A DNA stretch of 64,000 nt. It comes from Acetobacter garciniae. Its GTDB lineage: Bacteria; Pseudomonadota; Alphaproteobacteria; Acetobacterales; Acetobacteraceae. The stretch lies in NCBI RefSeq assembly GCF_017377735.1, contig NZ_JAFVMH010000002.1:744001-808000 (forward strand). The letters are read 5' to 3'. Both the position numbers and the translations under genes were made by a program. The notes below the pieces were generated by a model that did not search any database, was not told where the DNA came from, and was given only the letters and a program-made list of their open reading frames with translations. Below are positions 17,565 to 25,683 of this stretch, in pieces. Within the stretch, counting starts at the first letter, position 1, and each line of letters opens with the position of its first letter.

Positions 17565-20006
17565 TCAGAAGCCAGCCCGAATGGTGCCGAAATACTGGCG
17601 CGGTGCGCCGACCAGGAAGGACTGGTAATCGCCGGTCATGGGCAATCCGTTCTCACCCATTGTGGAGATATATTTGACATTGGTCAGGTTGTAGACATTG
17701 AATTCGAACGTCAGATCCTTGAGCGGGCTGACTTTCTGGATCGTCTTGCCGAAGTGATAGCGCGCGCCAAGGGATTCGACCCAGTAATGGGGCACTTTCA
17801 TATCGCCCGTATAGCTGAAATTTCTTGTTCCCACATAGCTTGTATCAAAATGCGCATCGAAATCGCGCCATGTGTAGGACAGGCTGTTTTTATACATCAG
17901 CCGCGGGTAGGACACGATCTGCTGTCCCTTCAACTGGTAAACGACGCCCGGTTCGGACAGATTGTTATCGTAGGTCGCATGATTGTAGCTGATGCTGTTA
18001 TAGATCGACAGTCCACGGATCGGGGTCAGGGTCAGTCCCGCATCGACACCGTTCATGGTGACGCCGCCCACATTGGCCACGGTGGAGATCGGGTTGACGA
18101 TCGTGCCCGAGGTAATCTGCTGCAAGCGGTTTTTGAAATTTGTGTGGTAGGCGTAAATCGAGGCCTGGGCGAACGTATCCGAAAACCGGTATCCCACCGC
18201 GTAGTTCCAGTCCGTCTCGGGCTTGAGACCGCCCTGTTTTTGCAGAAGATTGAACGTGCTCTGGCTCAGGGCGAAGGGCGATGCGCCCTGCTTGTAGGCT
18301 GCAAGGGGGTAGGACTTAACATTTTCCGTAATATCAAAGAAAAGTTCGTGATGTTTGAGGAAATGCCAGTCCGCGCTGATATGGGGCAGGAACGCCTTGG
18401 CCGTGGTGATCGAGCCCGAGGCAAGGGCGCTGGTCCCTGTATAGGATTCAAGATTTTGCGTGTCTCCCGCCCGCGCCGTTTGCAGCAGGGACCGGAAGCC
18501 GAAATGCAGCGCCAGATTGGGCAGGGGGCTGTACGTATCTTCCGCAAAGCCGGTCAGGCTGTTGGAATTGATCTGCTCGCCCCATAACGTGGCAAAAGGT
18601 GCGGGCAGGGAGCCAAGCGAATTGACCGGCGCGCCTTCGCCCAGCAGCGGTTCCTGGAACGCCGCGCGGCCGACAGAGGCATGCAGCCCTTCGTACCAGA
18701 TACCGGTGCTGATATGGTTATGCGCGATATCGTAATGCAGGGCGGTGGTGAAGCCGCCCCGCTGGCTGTGCTGGAGCGTCATCTGGTCGATCAGCGGCGC
18801 CCCGTTGGGCGATGCCATATAGGGGCTGGCCCAGGTGCCGCGCATATATTGGCCGTGCCCGTAAACGACGCTGTCCCAGCTCAGCCGGTTCGTAAGCAGG
18901 AAATGGAAGTTCATGCCGCCAAGGTAATCGCGCGACAGCGTGCCGCCATCGTAATAGGACGCATCCCACGGATCTGACATTTTTTCGTAGCCTGCGGGCA
19001 ATGACCCGCCGGGCAGGGCGTTCGCGGACAGGGCGGAGCGATAGGCCTTTGCATAGGCATTCCGTGTGCCGATGAAATTATCTATGTCATATCCGCCATT
19101 TTTCAACATATCGAACGACATGTCCTGGTAGTTGTACAGTTCTATGTCGCTCCAGTCGAAATAGGCAGAAATCGAACTGGATTCCCCGACCGGCTGGACA
19201 AACTTGGCATTGACCTGCTGCGAGAACTGGTTGCCCCCACCTTTCCATTTATGCGTGTCGTTGCGGGCGTAAGAAACATAGAAACGCGACCCTGCGGCGT
19301 TCAGGTCGCCCGAATCCCCCCGGAAATAGGTATGGAACATGTCGTTGCTGCCAAAGGTCTGAACGATCTTGGCACCCATCTTATGACTGGGATCGGAAGA
19401 ATGAAACGCGACAGCCCCGCCCAGATTGCTGGTCGAGGCGGTATCTTCCGCCCCCGCGCTCATTGTCGCATCCATGCGCGAGACATTTTCCGACGTGATG
19501 GCGGCTACGGAATTCAGGCCGTTCATGCTATGGAATTCCTGATCGCCCAGCGGAATACCGTCCAGCGTCATGCCGATCTGGTCCTGGAAAAACCCGTGCA
19601 TGTAAAACTGGTTGGACCAGGTATCCAACCCCAGCGGATCATCGGACTGAAACATCACGCCCGGCATCTGGGCCAGCACCTTCAACGGGTTGCTGCCCGG
19701 CACGGATTTGGCGATCAGGTCGCTGCCCACCACAACCGATGTCGATCGCGACTTGTGCAACCCCACCACGCTGAACGATTCGGCGCGCGATGCCACAATG
19801 TTTCGTGCCGCATTCCTGCCCACGGGCTTTCCACTGGCCCTGGCTGCATGCGAACCGGGTGCGGAAGCTTGTGCAACGGCTGCGGTCTTGGGGTGAGCAC
19901 CCGATTGCGCGCTGCCTGGCGCTGCTTTTTTCGCCGCCAGCGCTTCATGCGAGGATGTGACGAGAAGCAGGCTGTAAAATGTGGAAACCAGGTGAATTTT
20001 CTTCAT
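17565..20006 (-). CDS. TonB-dependent outer-membrane receptor of the carnitine locus
   Basis: The 813-residue receptor has a signal peptide (MKKIHLVSTFYSLLLVTSSHEALA), an Ala/Gly/Pro-rich linker, a plug (VLAQMPGVMFQSDDP, FYMHGFFQDQIGMTLDGIPLGDQ) and a barrel that ends in APRQYFGTIRAGF. The plug Met-rich and Asp-rich loops differ from siderophore receptors of known ligand. The start at 20006 has AGAGAGGCGCTGAG upstream and overlaps the stop of a 40-residue leader ORF. Its promoter region is a diverged copy of the cdhC promoter (see 20126-20290), so it is probably regulated together with carnitine catabolism and may bring in carnitine, an acylcarnitine or a related amine. The ligand is inferred from context only. 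Confidence 0.88.
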   Translation of the reverse strand: MKKIHLVSTFYSLLLVTSSHEALAAKKAAPGSAQSGAHPKTAAVAQASAPGSHAARASGKPVGRNAARNIVASRAESFSVVGLHKSRSTSVVVGSDLIAKSVPGSNPLKVLAQMPGVMFQSDDPLGLDTWSNQFYMHGFFQDQIGMTLDGIPLGDQEFHSMNGLNSVAAITSENVSRMDATMSAGAEDTASTSNLGGAVAFHSSDPSHKMGAKIVQTFGSNDMFHTYFRGDSGDLNAAGSRFYVSYARNDTHKWKGGGNQFSQQVNAKFVQPVGESSSISAYFDWSDIELYNYQDMSFDMLKNGGYDIDNFIGTRNAYAKAYRSALSANALPGGSLPAGYEKMSDPWDASYYDGGTLSRDYLGGMNFHFLLTNRLSWDSVVYGHGQYMRGTWASPYMASPNGAPLIDQMTLQHSQRGGFTTALHYDIAHNHISTGIWYEGLHASVGRAAFQEPLLGEGAPVNSLGSLPAPFATLWGEQINSNSLTGFAEDTYSPLPNLALHFGFRSLLQTARAGDTQNLESYTGTSALASGSITTAKAFLPHISADWHFLKHHELFFDITENVKSYPLAAYKQGASPFALSQSTFNLLQKQGGLKPETDWNYAVGYRFSDTFAQASIYAYHTNFKNRLQQITSGTIVNPISTVANVGGVTMNGVDAGLTLTPIRGLSIYNSISYNHATYDNNLSEPGVVYQLKGQQIVSYPRLMYKNSLSYTWRDFDAHFDTSYVGTRNFSYTGDMKVPHYWVESLGARYHFGKTIQKVSPLKDLTFEFNVYNLTNVKYISTMGENGLPMTGDYQSFLVGAPRQYFGTIRAGF

Positions 20007-20125
20007 CTCAGCGCCTCTCTTGGCATGGAGGGATACAGTATGGTGCGGGCCGCGGGCCAAAGGTTGCTGACAGCCGCACCGCCAGCCCCCGTCACTGCGT
20101 GAACAAGGAACAGGCCGGTTTTCAT
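20003..20125 (-). CDS. Leader ORF carrying the first codons of cdhC, coupled to the TonB receptor
   Basis: This is a 40-codon frame starting at ATG 20125. Its first 15 residues, MKTGLFLVHAVTGAG, match the CdhC start MKTSLFITCAVTGAG at 10 of 15 positions; the rest (ending PREALR) does not resemble CdhC. Its TGA stop overlaps the ATG of the TonB receptor (ATGA at 20006-20003), the arrangement of translational coupling. The bases just before its ATG (GAGAGCGAAGC) are the same as before cdhC. It is best read as a relic of a cdhC promoter-plus-5'-end duplication that may now serve as a translated leader. Whether a stable peptide is made is unknown. Confidence 0.6.
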   Translation of the reverse strand: MKTGLFLVHAVTGAGGAAVSNLWPAARTILYPSMPREALR

Positions 20126-20290
20126 GTGGCTTCGCTCTCGTGCCTGACAGCGGGATATCGTATTCATTCCGTAACGAGTATCGCCCGTGGCAAGGTTGGC
20201 ATGCGTGACGGTTCACGCCCTTCGTGTCGCGATTTCGGCCATGATCGTGTCAGGAACGAATTGCCCCGGTCTTTCGGGTGGCACAGACGG
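20126..20290 (-). promoter_or_regulatory. TonB-receptor promoter, duplicated from the cdhC promoter
   Basis: Read leftward, this stretch aligns in order and with similar spacing to 21463-21612. Shared blocks are: GCAATTC with flanking CCGG (20258-20271 versus 21463-21477); GATCATGG-C-GAAAT-GCG (20228-20248 versus 21487-21507); ACCGTCACGCATGC (20198-20214 versus 21520-21537); GGCGATACT (20177-20186 versus 21549-21558); and GAGAGCGAAGC plus the start codon (20117-20139 versus 21599-21621). The conserved blocks are good candidates for binding by the GlxA/CdhR-type regulator encoded between the two copies. Confidence 0.72.
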
Positions 20291-20463
20291 GAAAGGAAAA
20301 AGACAGGATGGCGGACAAGGTGGTGGCCATTGGCGCGGACCCGGCAAGATAGCCCCGCAGGAATGGCATTATGGCGCTGCCCTTTCCTGCGCGAGAGGAA
20401 GCTTTGCGCAATAACTGCGCGATTTTTGTTGAAAACGTCCCTCCAGCCTTCGGGATAATCTTC

Positions 20464-21420
20464 ATGACATGCCGTATCGGCTTTCTGCTTATTTCGCGCT
20501 TTTCAGCACTTGGCTTTCTCTGCGCCGCCGAACCGCTGCGCGTGGCCAACCGGATGGCCGGCGAAGTCCTGTACCAGTGGGAAATCCTCTCGCTCGACGG
20601 CAAGCCGGTCATGGCGTCGAACGCAATGCAGATGGAGGCGGCGCGTTCGCTGGCCAGCGCGGCCGGGGCCGACGCGCAGCCCCTGGACTGGCTGGTGATC
20701 TGCGCGGGGTTTTCGCCCCTGGCGGGGCTTGCGCGCACGCATGACCGGACATTGCGCATGCTGGCCCGGCGCGGCGTTCAGATAGGCGGGATCGATACCG
20801 GTGCGTTCCTGCTGGCCCGGGCGGGGCTGGGGCGGGAGACACCGATGACAATGCATTGGGAAGCCCTGCCAGCGTTTGTCGAGGCCTTTCCCGACTGGAC
20901 CGTGTCGCAGGAATTGTTCGAGGACCATGGCGCTGTTTTCACCGGTGCGGGTGGCACGGCCTCGATCGATCTGATGCTGGCGCGCATTGCCACGCTGCGC
21001 GGGGCCGGATTTGCCCGGCTTGTGTCGGAACAGTTCATTCATACGGTCATCCGCCGGTCGGATGCTGCGCAGAAAGCGCCGCTGCGCGCGCGTTCGGCAG
21101 CCCATAACAGGCGGCTGGCGCGGGTGCTGGCGCTAATGGAACGCACGACCGACCGGCGGCTGGGGGTGGAGGAACTGACCGAAATCGCCTGCTGTTCAGA
21201 ACGGCATCTGGAACGCATGTTCCATCACGAATTCGGTCGGGGAATGGTCGCCCATCATCGCAAGCTGCGCCTGGCCAAGGCGCGCACCATGCTGCGCGAA
21301 ACCGACATGATGGTGACCGAAATCGCCACGGCCACCGGTTTCGAAAACCGGTCCAGCTTTTCGCGCGCCTATCGTGACGCATTCGGTATTTCACCCGGTG
21401 GTGACAGGATCGAACCCTGA
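20464..21420 (+). CDS. cdhR: GlxA-family AraC-type regulator, probably CdhR (carnitine catabolism activator)
   Basis: This transcription regulator of 318 residues has an N-terminal DJ-1/PfpI-like (GATase1-like) sensing domain: IGFLLISRFSALGFLCAAEPLRVANR, then WEILSLDGKPV and DWLVICAGF. The C-terminal AraC helix-turn-helix pair includes LTEIACCSERHLERMFHHEFG and IATATGFENRSSFSRAYRDAFG. This architecture and the start FLLISRFSALGFLCAAEPLR match the CdhR/GbdR group that senses carnitine or betaine in pseudomonads. It is divergent from the TonB receptor and directly precedes cdhC, consistent with control of both. ATG 20464 (MTCRIGF) fits family N-termini; the ribosome-binding site is weak. The effector is inferred by analogy. 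Confidence 0.83.
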   Translation: MTCRIGFLLISRFSALGFLCAAEPLRVANRMAGEVLYQWEILSLDGKPVMASNAMQMEAARSLASAAGADAQPLDWLVICAGFSPLAGLARTHDRTLRMLARRGVQIGGIDTGAFLLARAGLGRETPMTMHWEALPAFVEAFPDWTVSQELFEDHGAVFTGAGGTASIDLMLARIATLRGAGFARLVSEQFIHTVIRRSDAAQKAPLRARSAAHNRRLARVLALMERTTDRRLGVEELTEIACCSERHLERMFHHEFGRGMVAHHRKLRLAKARTMLRETDMMVTEIATATGFENRSSFSRAYRDAFGISPGGDRIEP

Positions 21421-21462
21421 TCGCGCCCACCCGTTCGCTGTCGCGGGTTTTTGTCTTTTCCC

Positions 21463-21612
21463 GAACCGGCGCAATTCAGCCTTGACGTGATCATGGCTGA
21501 AATTGCGCCATGGATGGCGCAAACCGTCACGCATGCTTCCCGGCCCGCAGGCGATACTGCTAAAAAGGGGCAGACATGATGCCTGTCCGTCAAAACATGA
21601 GAGCGAAGCTGC
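21463..21612 (+). promoter_or_regulatory. cdhC promoter region with palindromes
   Basis: Two inverted repeats are visible. GCAATTCAGCC (21471-21481) pairs with GGCTGAAATTGC (21495-21506) with a one-base bulge. TTGCGCCA (21503-21510) and TGGCGCAA (21515-21522) form a perfect 8-bp repeat with a 4-base spacer. The blocks conserved in the TonB-receptor promoter overlap the first repeat and continue to the start codon. This is the likely activator site of the operon. Confidence 0.6.
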
Positions 21613-22506
21613 ATGAAAACCAGTCTGTTCATCACTTGTGCGGTTACGGGAGCGGGCGATACGGCTTCCAGCCACCCTGACCTGCCGATCACACCCAGGC
21701 AGATCGCGCAGGCCGCGATCGATGCGGCCAAGGCGGGGGCCGCGATCGCCCATATTCATGTACGCGACCCCCAGACAGGCAAGGCGGCGCGCGATGTTGC
21801 CCTGTACCGCGAAGTGGTGGAGCGTATTCGCGATGCCGATACCGATGTGATCATCAACCTGACTGCGGGCATGGGGGGCGACCTTGTGCTGGGCAGTGGT
21901 GAAGCCCCGCTGCCGTTCAATGCCGCCCAGACGGACATGATCGGCCCGACCGAACGCCTGGTCCATGTGGCGGAACTGCTGCCCGAAATCTGCACGCTGG
22001 ATTGCGGGACGATGAATTTCTCGCTGGGCGATTATATCATGGTCAACACGCCATCCATCCTGCGCGACATGGCGCGGCAGGTGCAGGCGTTGGGCGTGCA
22101 GCCGGAACTGGAGGTTTTCGATACCGGTCATCTGGTCTTTGTCAAACAACTGCTCAAGGAAGGCCTGCTGGACGCCCCTTTGATGATCCAGTTGTGCATG
22201 GGCGTGCCTTATGGCGCCCCCAATGACCTGCTGACCCTGCAATCCATGGTCAATGCGCTGCCGGCGGAATGTGTCTACAGCATGTTCGCGCTCGGGCGCT
22301 TCCAGCTTCCCTATGTCGGGCTGGCCCCCATGGTGGGTGCCAATATCCGCGTGGGGCTTGAGGACAATCTTTATCTGTCGCGTGGCAAGCTGGCCAGCAA
22401 CGGCCAACTGGTCGAACGCGCCGCGACGATTCTGAGTGCGATGAATGTCGAGGTCATGGGCCCCCAGGCGGTGCGTGATCTGCTCAAGCTCACGAAGAGA
22501 GGCTAA
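21613..22506 (+). CDS. cdhC: 3-Dehydrocarnitine cleavage enzyme (BKACE family)
   Basis: This is a beta-keto acid cleavage enzyme: with acetyl-CoA it splits 3-dehydrocarnitine to acetoacetate and betainyl-CoA (activity known for CdhC). The 297-residue TIM-barrel protein has the BKACE metal-site motifs (IAHIHVRDP, with the zinc-binding HxH) and the active-site Glu segment PELEVFDTGHL. It also has PYGAPNDLLTLQSMV and APMVGANIRVGLEDNLYLSRGKLASNGQLVERA. The assignment as the carnitine type rather than another BKACE rests on the adjacent carnitine dehydrogenase and CdhR-type regulator. Its stop is four bases before the next start. Its first codons are duplicated at 20003-20125. Confidence 0.88.
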   Translation: MKTSLFITCAVTGAGDTASSHPDLPITPRQIAQAAIDAAKAGAAIAHIHVRDPQTGKAARDVALYREVVERIRDADTDVIINLTAGMGGDLVLGSGEAPLPFNAAQTDMIGPTERLVHVAELLPEICTLDCGTMNFSLGDYIMVNTPSILRDMARQVQALGVQPELEVFDTGHLVFVKQLLKEGLLDAPLMIQLCMGVPYGAPNDLLTLQSMVNALPAECVYSMFALGRFQLPYVGLAPMVGANIRVGLEDNLYLSRGKLASNGQLVERAATILSAMNVEVMGPQAVRDLLKLTKRG

Positions 22507-22510
22507 GCCG

Positions 22511-24007
22511 ATGAGCGGACAGGATTTTTCCCCCAGACGCTGCGTGCTGATCGGTGGCGGTGTCATCGGGGCGGGTTGGGCCGCGCGCTTCGTGCTGAAC
22601 GGTCTGGATGCTGTTCTTTACGATCCCAGTGCCCAGTCGCGGGCGCGTGCCCAGGCCATTCTGGACATGGCGCGCGCGGCCTGGATGCGACTGCTGCCCG
22701 GCGCCCTGCCGGCGGAAGGGCGCCTGCATCTCGCCACAACGCTGGAGGAGGCACTGGAGGGTGCTGATTTCGTGCAGGAAAACCTGCCGGAAATCGAAAC
22801 CCTGAAATTCGACGTGCTGGCGCGCATCGACGCGCTGCTTCCCCCTTCGGTGCCGATTGCTTCTTCCACTTCGGGGCTGTTGCCCACACGGTTGCAGGCG
22901 GGGTTGCGCCACCCCGAACGGTTCGTGGTCGGCCATCCCTTCAACCCCGTCTACCTGCTGCCGCTGGTGGAAATCTGCGGTGGTGAGCAGACCTCGGCCG
23001 AGACAAGGGACAAGGTTGCGGCCTTCTATACCGCCATTGGCATGCAGGTTCTGCATGTACGCAAGGAAGTAGACGGGTTTATCGCCGATCGCCTGCTCGA
23101 AGCCCTGTGGCGCGAAGGACTGTGGCTGATCGAGGAAGGTGTCGCAACCACGGCGGAACTGGATGACGCCATCCGTTATGGCGCGGGCCTGCGCTGGGCA
23201 TTCATGGGAACGTTCCTGACCTATCGCCTGGCGGGGGGCGATGCGGGAATGAAGCATTTTCTCGCCCAGTTCGGCCCGGCTCTCAAGCTCCCGTGGACCA
23301 AGCTTGTCGCCCCCGAACTGACGGACGAACTGATCGAGCGTGTGGCCAGCCAGTCGGATACCCAGGCCGCAGGCGTGAGTGTGCGGGACCTGGAAAGCCT
23401 GCGGGACGAGGCCCTGGTCAAGATCATCCGCACGCTGGCCACTGTCGGGCCGCAGGGCTACGCGGCGGGTGCTACGCTGAACGCCTTTGCCGCGCGCCAT
23501 GCAGGTGAGGGGGCGGATGGTTCGGTGGCGGCAGATGGCACGCTGACAAGCTGGCGCGGCATGGTACCGCTGGACTGGATCGATTATAACGGCCACATGA
23601 CCGAACATCGCTATCTGCAAGTGTTCGGCGAGGCGACGGATCACCTGCTGGCCGCCATTGGCGCGGGGCCGGATTACGTTGCAACGGGGCATAGTTTCTA
23701 TACGGTCGAGACGCATCTGCGCCATCTGGGCCAGGCGCATGAAGGCACGGCAATCATGGTGCGGACCCGCGTTCTGGACGCAGACGGCAAGCGGCTGCAT
23801 ATATTCCACACATTGACGGCGGTGGGGGACGATACGCCTTTGGCCACGGCGGAACATATGCTGATCCATGTCGATGCGGCACAGGGCCGCAGCGCGCCGA
23901 TTCCCGATACCCTCGCCTCCGCCATTGCAACATTGTGCGCAGCCAAGGAGGCATTGCCGCCACCGGAAGGGGCAGGGCGCGCTATTGCGATGCCGCGACG
24001 GTCATGA
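22511..24007 (+). CDS. cdhA: L-carnitine dehydrogenase fused to a betainyl-CoA thioesterase domain
   Basis: The 498-residue protein joins two activities. Residues about 1-320 form a 3-hydroxyacyl-CoA-dehydrogenase-like carnitine dehydrogenase, with the NAD-binding GGGVIGAGWAARF, FVQENLPE, IASSTSGLLPT, VGHPFNPVYLLPLVE and a helical C-terminal domain (GLWLIEEGVATTAELDDAIRYG). It oxidises L-carnitine to 3-dehydrocarnitine. Residues about 345-480 form a hot-dog thioesterase (GMVPLDWIDYNGHMTEHRYLQ, with the Asp/Asn-Gly-His motif), matching CdhB, which releases betaine from betainyl-CoA. Such fusions are known in rhizobia; in Pseudomonas the two are separate genes. It sits four bases after cdhC and overlaps the following hydrolase gene by ATGA. 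Confidence 0.9.
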   Translation: MSGQDFSPRRCVLIGGGVIGAGWAARFVLNGLDAVLYDPSAQSRARAQAILDMARAAWMRLLPGALPAEGRLHLATTLEEALEGADFVQENLPEIETLKFDVLARIDALLPPSVPIASSTSGLLPTRLQAGLRHPERFVVGHPFNPVYLLPLVEICGGEQTSAETRDKVAAFYTAIGMQVLHVRKEVDGFIADRLLEALWREGLWLIEEGVATTAELDDAIRYGAGLRWAFMGTFLTYRLAGGDAGMKHFLAQFGPALKLPWTKLVAPELTDELIERVASQSDTQAAGVSVRDLESLRDEALVKIIRTLATVGPQGYAAGATLNAFAARHAGEGADGSVAADGTLTSWRGMVPLDWIDYNGHMTEHRYLQVFGEATDHLLAAIGAGPDYVATGHSFYTVETHLRHLGQAHEGTAIMVRTRVLDADGKRLHIFHTLTAVGDDTPLATAEHMLIHVDAAQGRSAPIPDTLASAIATLCAAKEALPPPEGAGRAIAMPRRS

Positions 24008-25020
24008 CCGCCCTGCGCCTGTTCCTTGCCGTGTTGCTGGCCGTGCGGGTGCTGACCGCCCCCACGACAGCCGCCACGGCGCAACCCGCCCCGGCCGGGG
24101 CCCAAACGGGGGCCCAGACGGGGGGCCAGGCAGAGGCCCACCAGATGGGGGCCCACCTGACGGGGCCGCACCTGACACTGGCGCAGTTCGACGCGGCCCG
24201 GAAGGTTGTCTCCCTGCCCGACGGGATAGACATGGCCTATATCGATATCGGCCCGCGGGACGGGCGGCCGGTTATTCTGGTCCATGGCTATACCGACAGC
24301 GCGCGGGACTGGTTTCCCGCGCTGGGGGCTTTCTCGCCCCATGATGACCGGCTGATTATTGTCGATCTGCGCGGGCATGGACGGTCCTCTAAACCCGCCT
24401 GCTGCTACGCCCTGGTGGATTTCGCCTGGGATATCCACCTGTTGATGGACCGTCTGGGCGTGCAGAAGGCCGATCTGGTCGGCCATTCCCTTGGCAGCAT
24501 GATCGTTCAGGTCTTTGGCGAGACCTGGCCCGAGCGCGTCAGGCATGTGGTGCTGATTTCCTCGACGGGGGGGCCGTCTGCCGCCCCGACACCGCGCGAG
24601 CGGGCGGAACGCAAAACGGCCTTCGACTTCCGAACGCCGATCAGCCAGTTGCACGACCCGATCGATCCGAACTCGGCCTTCATGCGGGCGTGGTGGTCGT
24701 CCCCCACACCGGTCGATCCGGAATTCCTGAGCCGCCAGCGGGAGGATTCCGCACATATGCCTGCCGCCGTGTGGCTTGCCGTGCTGGACCAGGGCCTGAC
24801 CGGTTTCGACCCGCAGCCCGGTCTTGCGCGCCTGAAAGCGCCGTGCCTGCTGATCTGGGGTGAAAAGGATCCGATCATGGTGCCCGAAGTCCGTCATTCC
24901 CTGATCGCCGCCCTGCCCGGTGCCCAGGTGGCGATCTATCCGGGGCTGGGGCACAATCCGTTCTGGGAACAGCCGAATGCCGTGATCGGGCGGATCGACC
25001 GGTTTTTAAGCGGTTTATGA
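24004..25020 (+). CDS. Exported alpha/beta hydrolase, possible acylcarnitine esterase
   Basis: This 338-residue protein has a signal peptide (MTALRLFLAVLLAVRVLTAP) and a low-complexity segment rich in Gly/Ala/Gln/Thr (residues about 35-55, short imperfect repeats of GAQTG type). A classical hydrolase fold follows: oxyanion-hole HGYTDSARDW, nucleophile GHSLGSM, an Asp near the GEKDPI segment and catalytic His in GLGHNPFW. Translation is coupled to the carnitine dehydrogenase by ATGA overlap. In pseudomonads, hydrolases releasing carnitine from short-chain acylcarnitines work with this pathway, so a periplasmic acylcarnitine esterase is a reasonable inference; other ester substrates are equally possible from sequence alone. 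Confidence 0.8.
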   Translation: MTALRLFLAVLLAVRVLTAPTTAATAQPAPAGAQTGAQTGGQAEAHQMGAHLTGPHLTLAQFDAARKVVSLPDGIDMAYIDIGPRDGRPVILVHGYTDSARDWFPALGAFSPHDDRLIIVDLRGHGRSSKPACCYALVDFAWDIHLLMDRLGVQKADLVGHSLGSMIVQVFGETWPERVRHVVLISSTGGPSAAPTPRERAERKTAFDFRTPISQLHDPIDPNSAFMRAWWSSPTPVDPEFLSRQREDSAHMPAAVWLAVLDQGLTGFDPQPGLARLKAPCLLIWGEKDPIMVPEVRHSLIAALPGAQVAIYPGLGHNPFWEQPNAVIGRIDRFLSGL

Positions 25021-25132
25021 CCCGGAACGTGCCAGGAATTTTCTGGAGCCCACACGCGGGGAGGGAGGTAGTATCACCGCAGTACTGTTACCCTGACGCT
25101 GCGCGAACAGGGCATGGAAGCGGAAGGGTTGC

Positions 25133-25549
25133 ATGATAAGGCGTTTGCTTGTGGTGTATGTCGTCCTGTGCGCGCTGCCCGTGGCCTGTTCCGATGACCA
25201 GGGTTCGGGTGCGATGCATGAGGCGGTTTCCACCTGTTTTGCGCGGTATCCCTTTAAAAAGGGCAGCGCGTATGACCGGTTCATGTGCATTACCGAGGCG
25301 CATCTGAAATACGGTCCCAACGCCATCGGCCCGCGTTATGACCTGGTGTCGCAGGTCGATCTGGCCTCGCTGCGTATTGGTCTGGATGTGGATGCGGGTA
25401 CTCTTACGGTGCCGCAGGCGCAGACGGAACTGAACTGGGTCACGACCAAGGCCCAGACGATCGCGTTCCACAAGCCCAGCACCCCGGTGCCGACCCCGCA
25501 CGAACGCCAGGAGGTAACCCTGCCCGCGAAATATCAGGTCAACAGATAA
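25133..25549 (+). CDS. Small putative lipoprotein of unknown function
   Basis: The 138-residue protein starts with a short basic region, a hydrophobic stretch and a lipobox-like LPVAC, so Cys20 could be lipidated. The mature part has two further Cys residues (STCFARYPF, FMCITEAH) that could form a disulfide, and no recognised domain. A GGAAGGG ribosome-binding site precedes ATG 25133. It follows the hydrolase gene by 112 bases and is followed immediately by a dispersed repeat. Confidence 0.6.
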   Translation: MIRRLLVVYVVLCALPVACSDDQGSGAMHEAVSTCFARYPFKKGSAYDRFMCITEAHLKYGPNAIGPRYDLVSQVDLASLRIGLDVDAGTLTVPQAQTELNWVTTKAQTIAFHKPSTPVPTPHERQEVTLPAKYQVNR

Positions 25550-25640
25550 AAGTTTTTGGTGAAGCTTTTTTCAAAAAGCTTCAAAGAACGTCATCTTTAA
25601 AAAAAAGGCGACGCCCAAAGACTCTTATTAATTACCCCCG
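25547..25640. repeat. Dispersed branched palindromic repeat, copy 1
   Basis: The element begins AAAAGTTTTTGGTGAAGC and contains a perfect 10-bp hairpin (GAAGCTTTTT, TC, AAAAAGCTTC; about 25561-25582). A second looser hairpin follows (GTCATCTTT with AAGGCGAC). The right end, CGCCCAAAGACTCTT, is partly complementary to the left end. Folded, it would make a three-way junction. A partial second copy lies at 57468-57535. I associate this type of sequence with intergenic regions of Komagataeibacter and relatives. Confidence 0.72.
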
Positions 25641-25683
25641 GGCATGACACCGGGGGCCAGGGTTGCAGCGAAGAAAATGCCCG

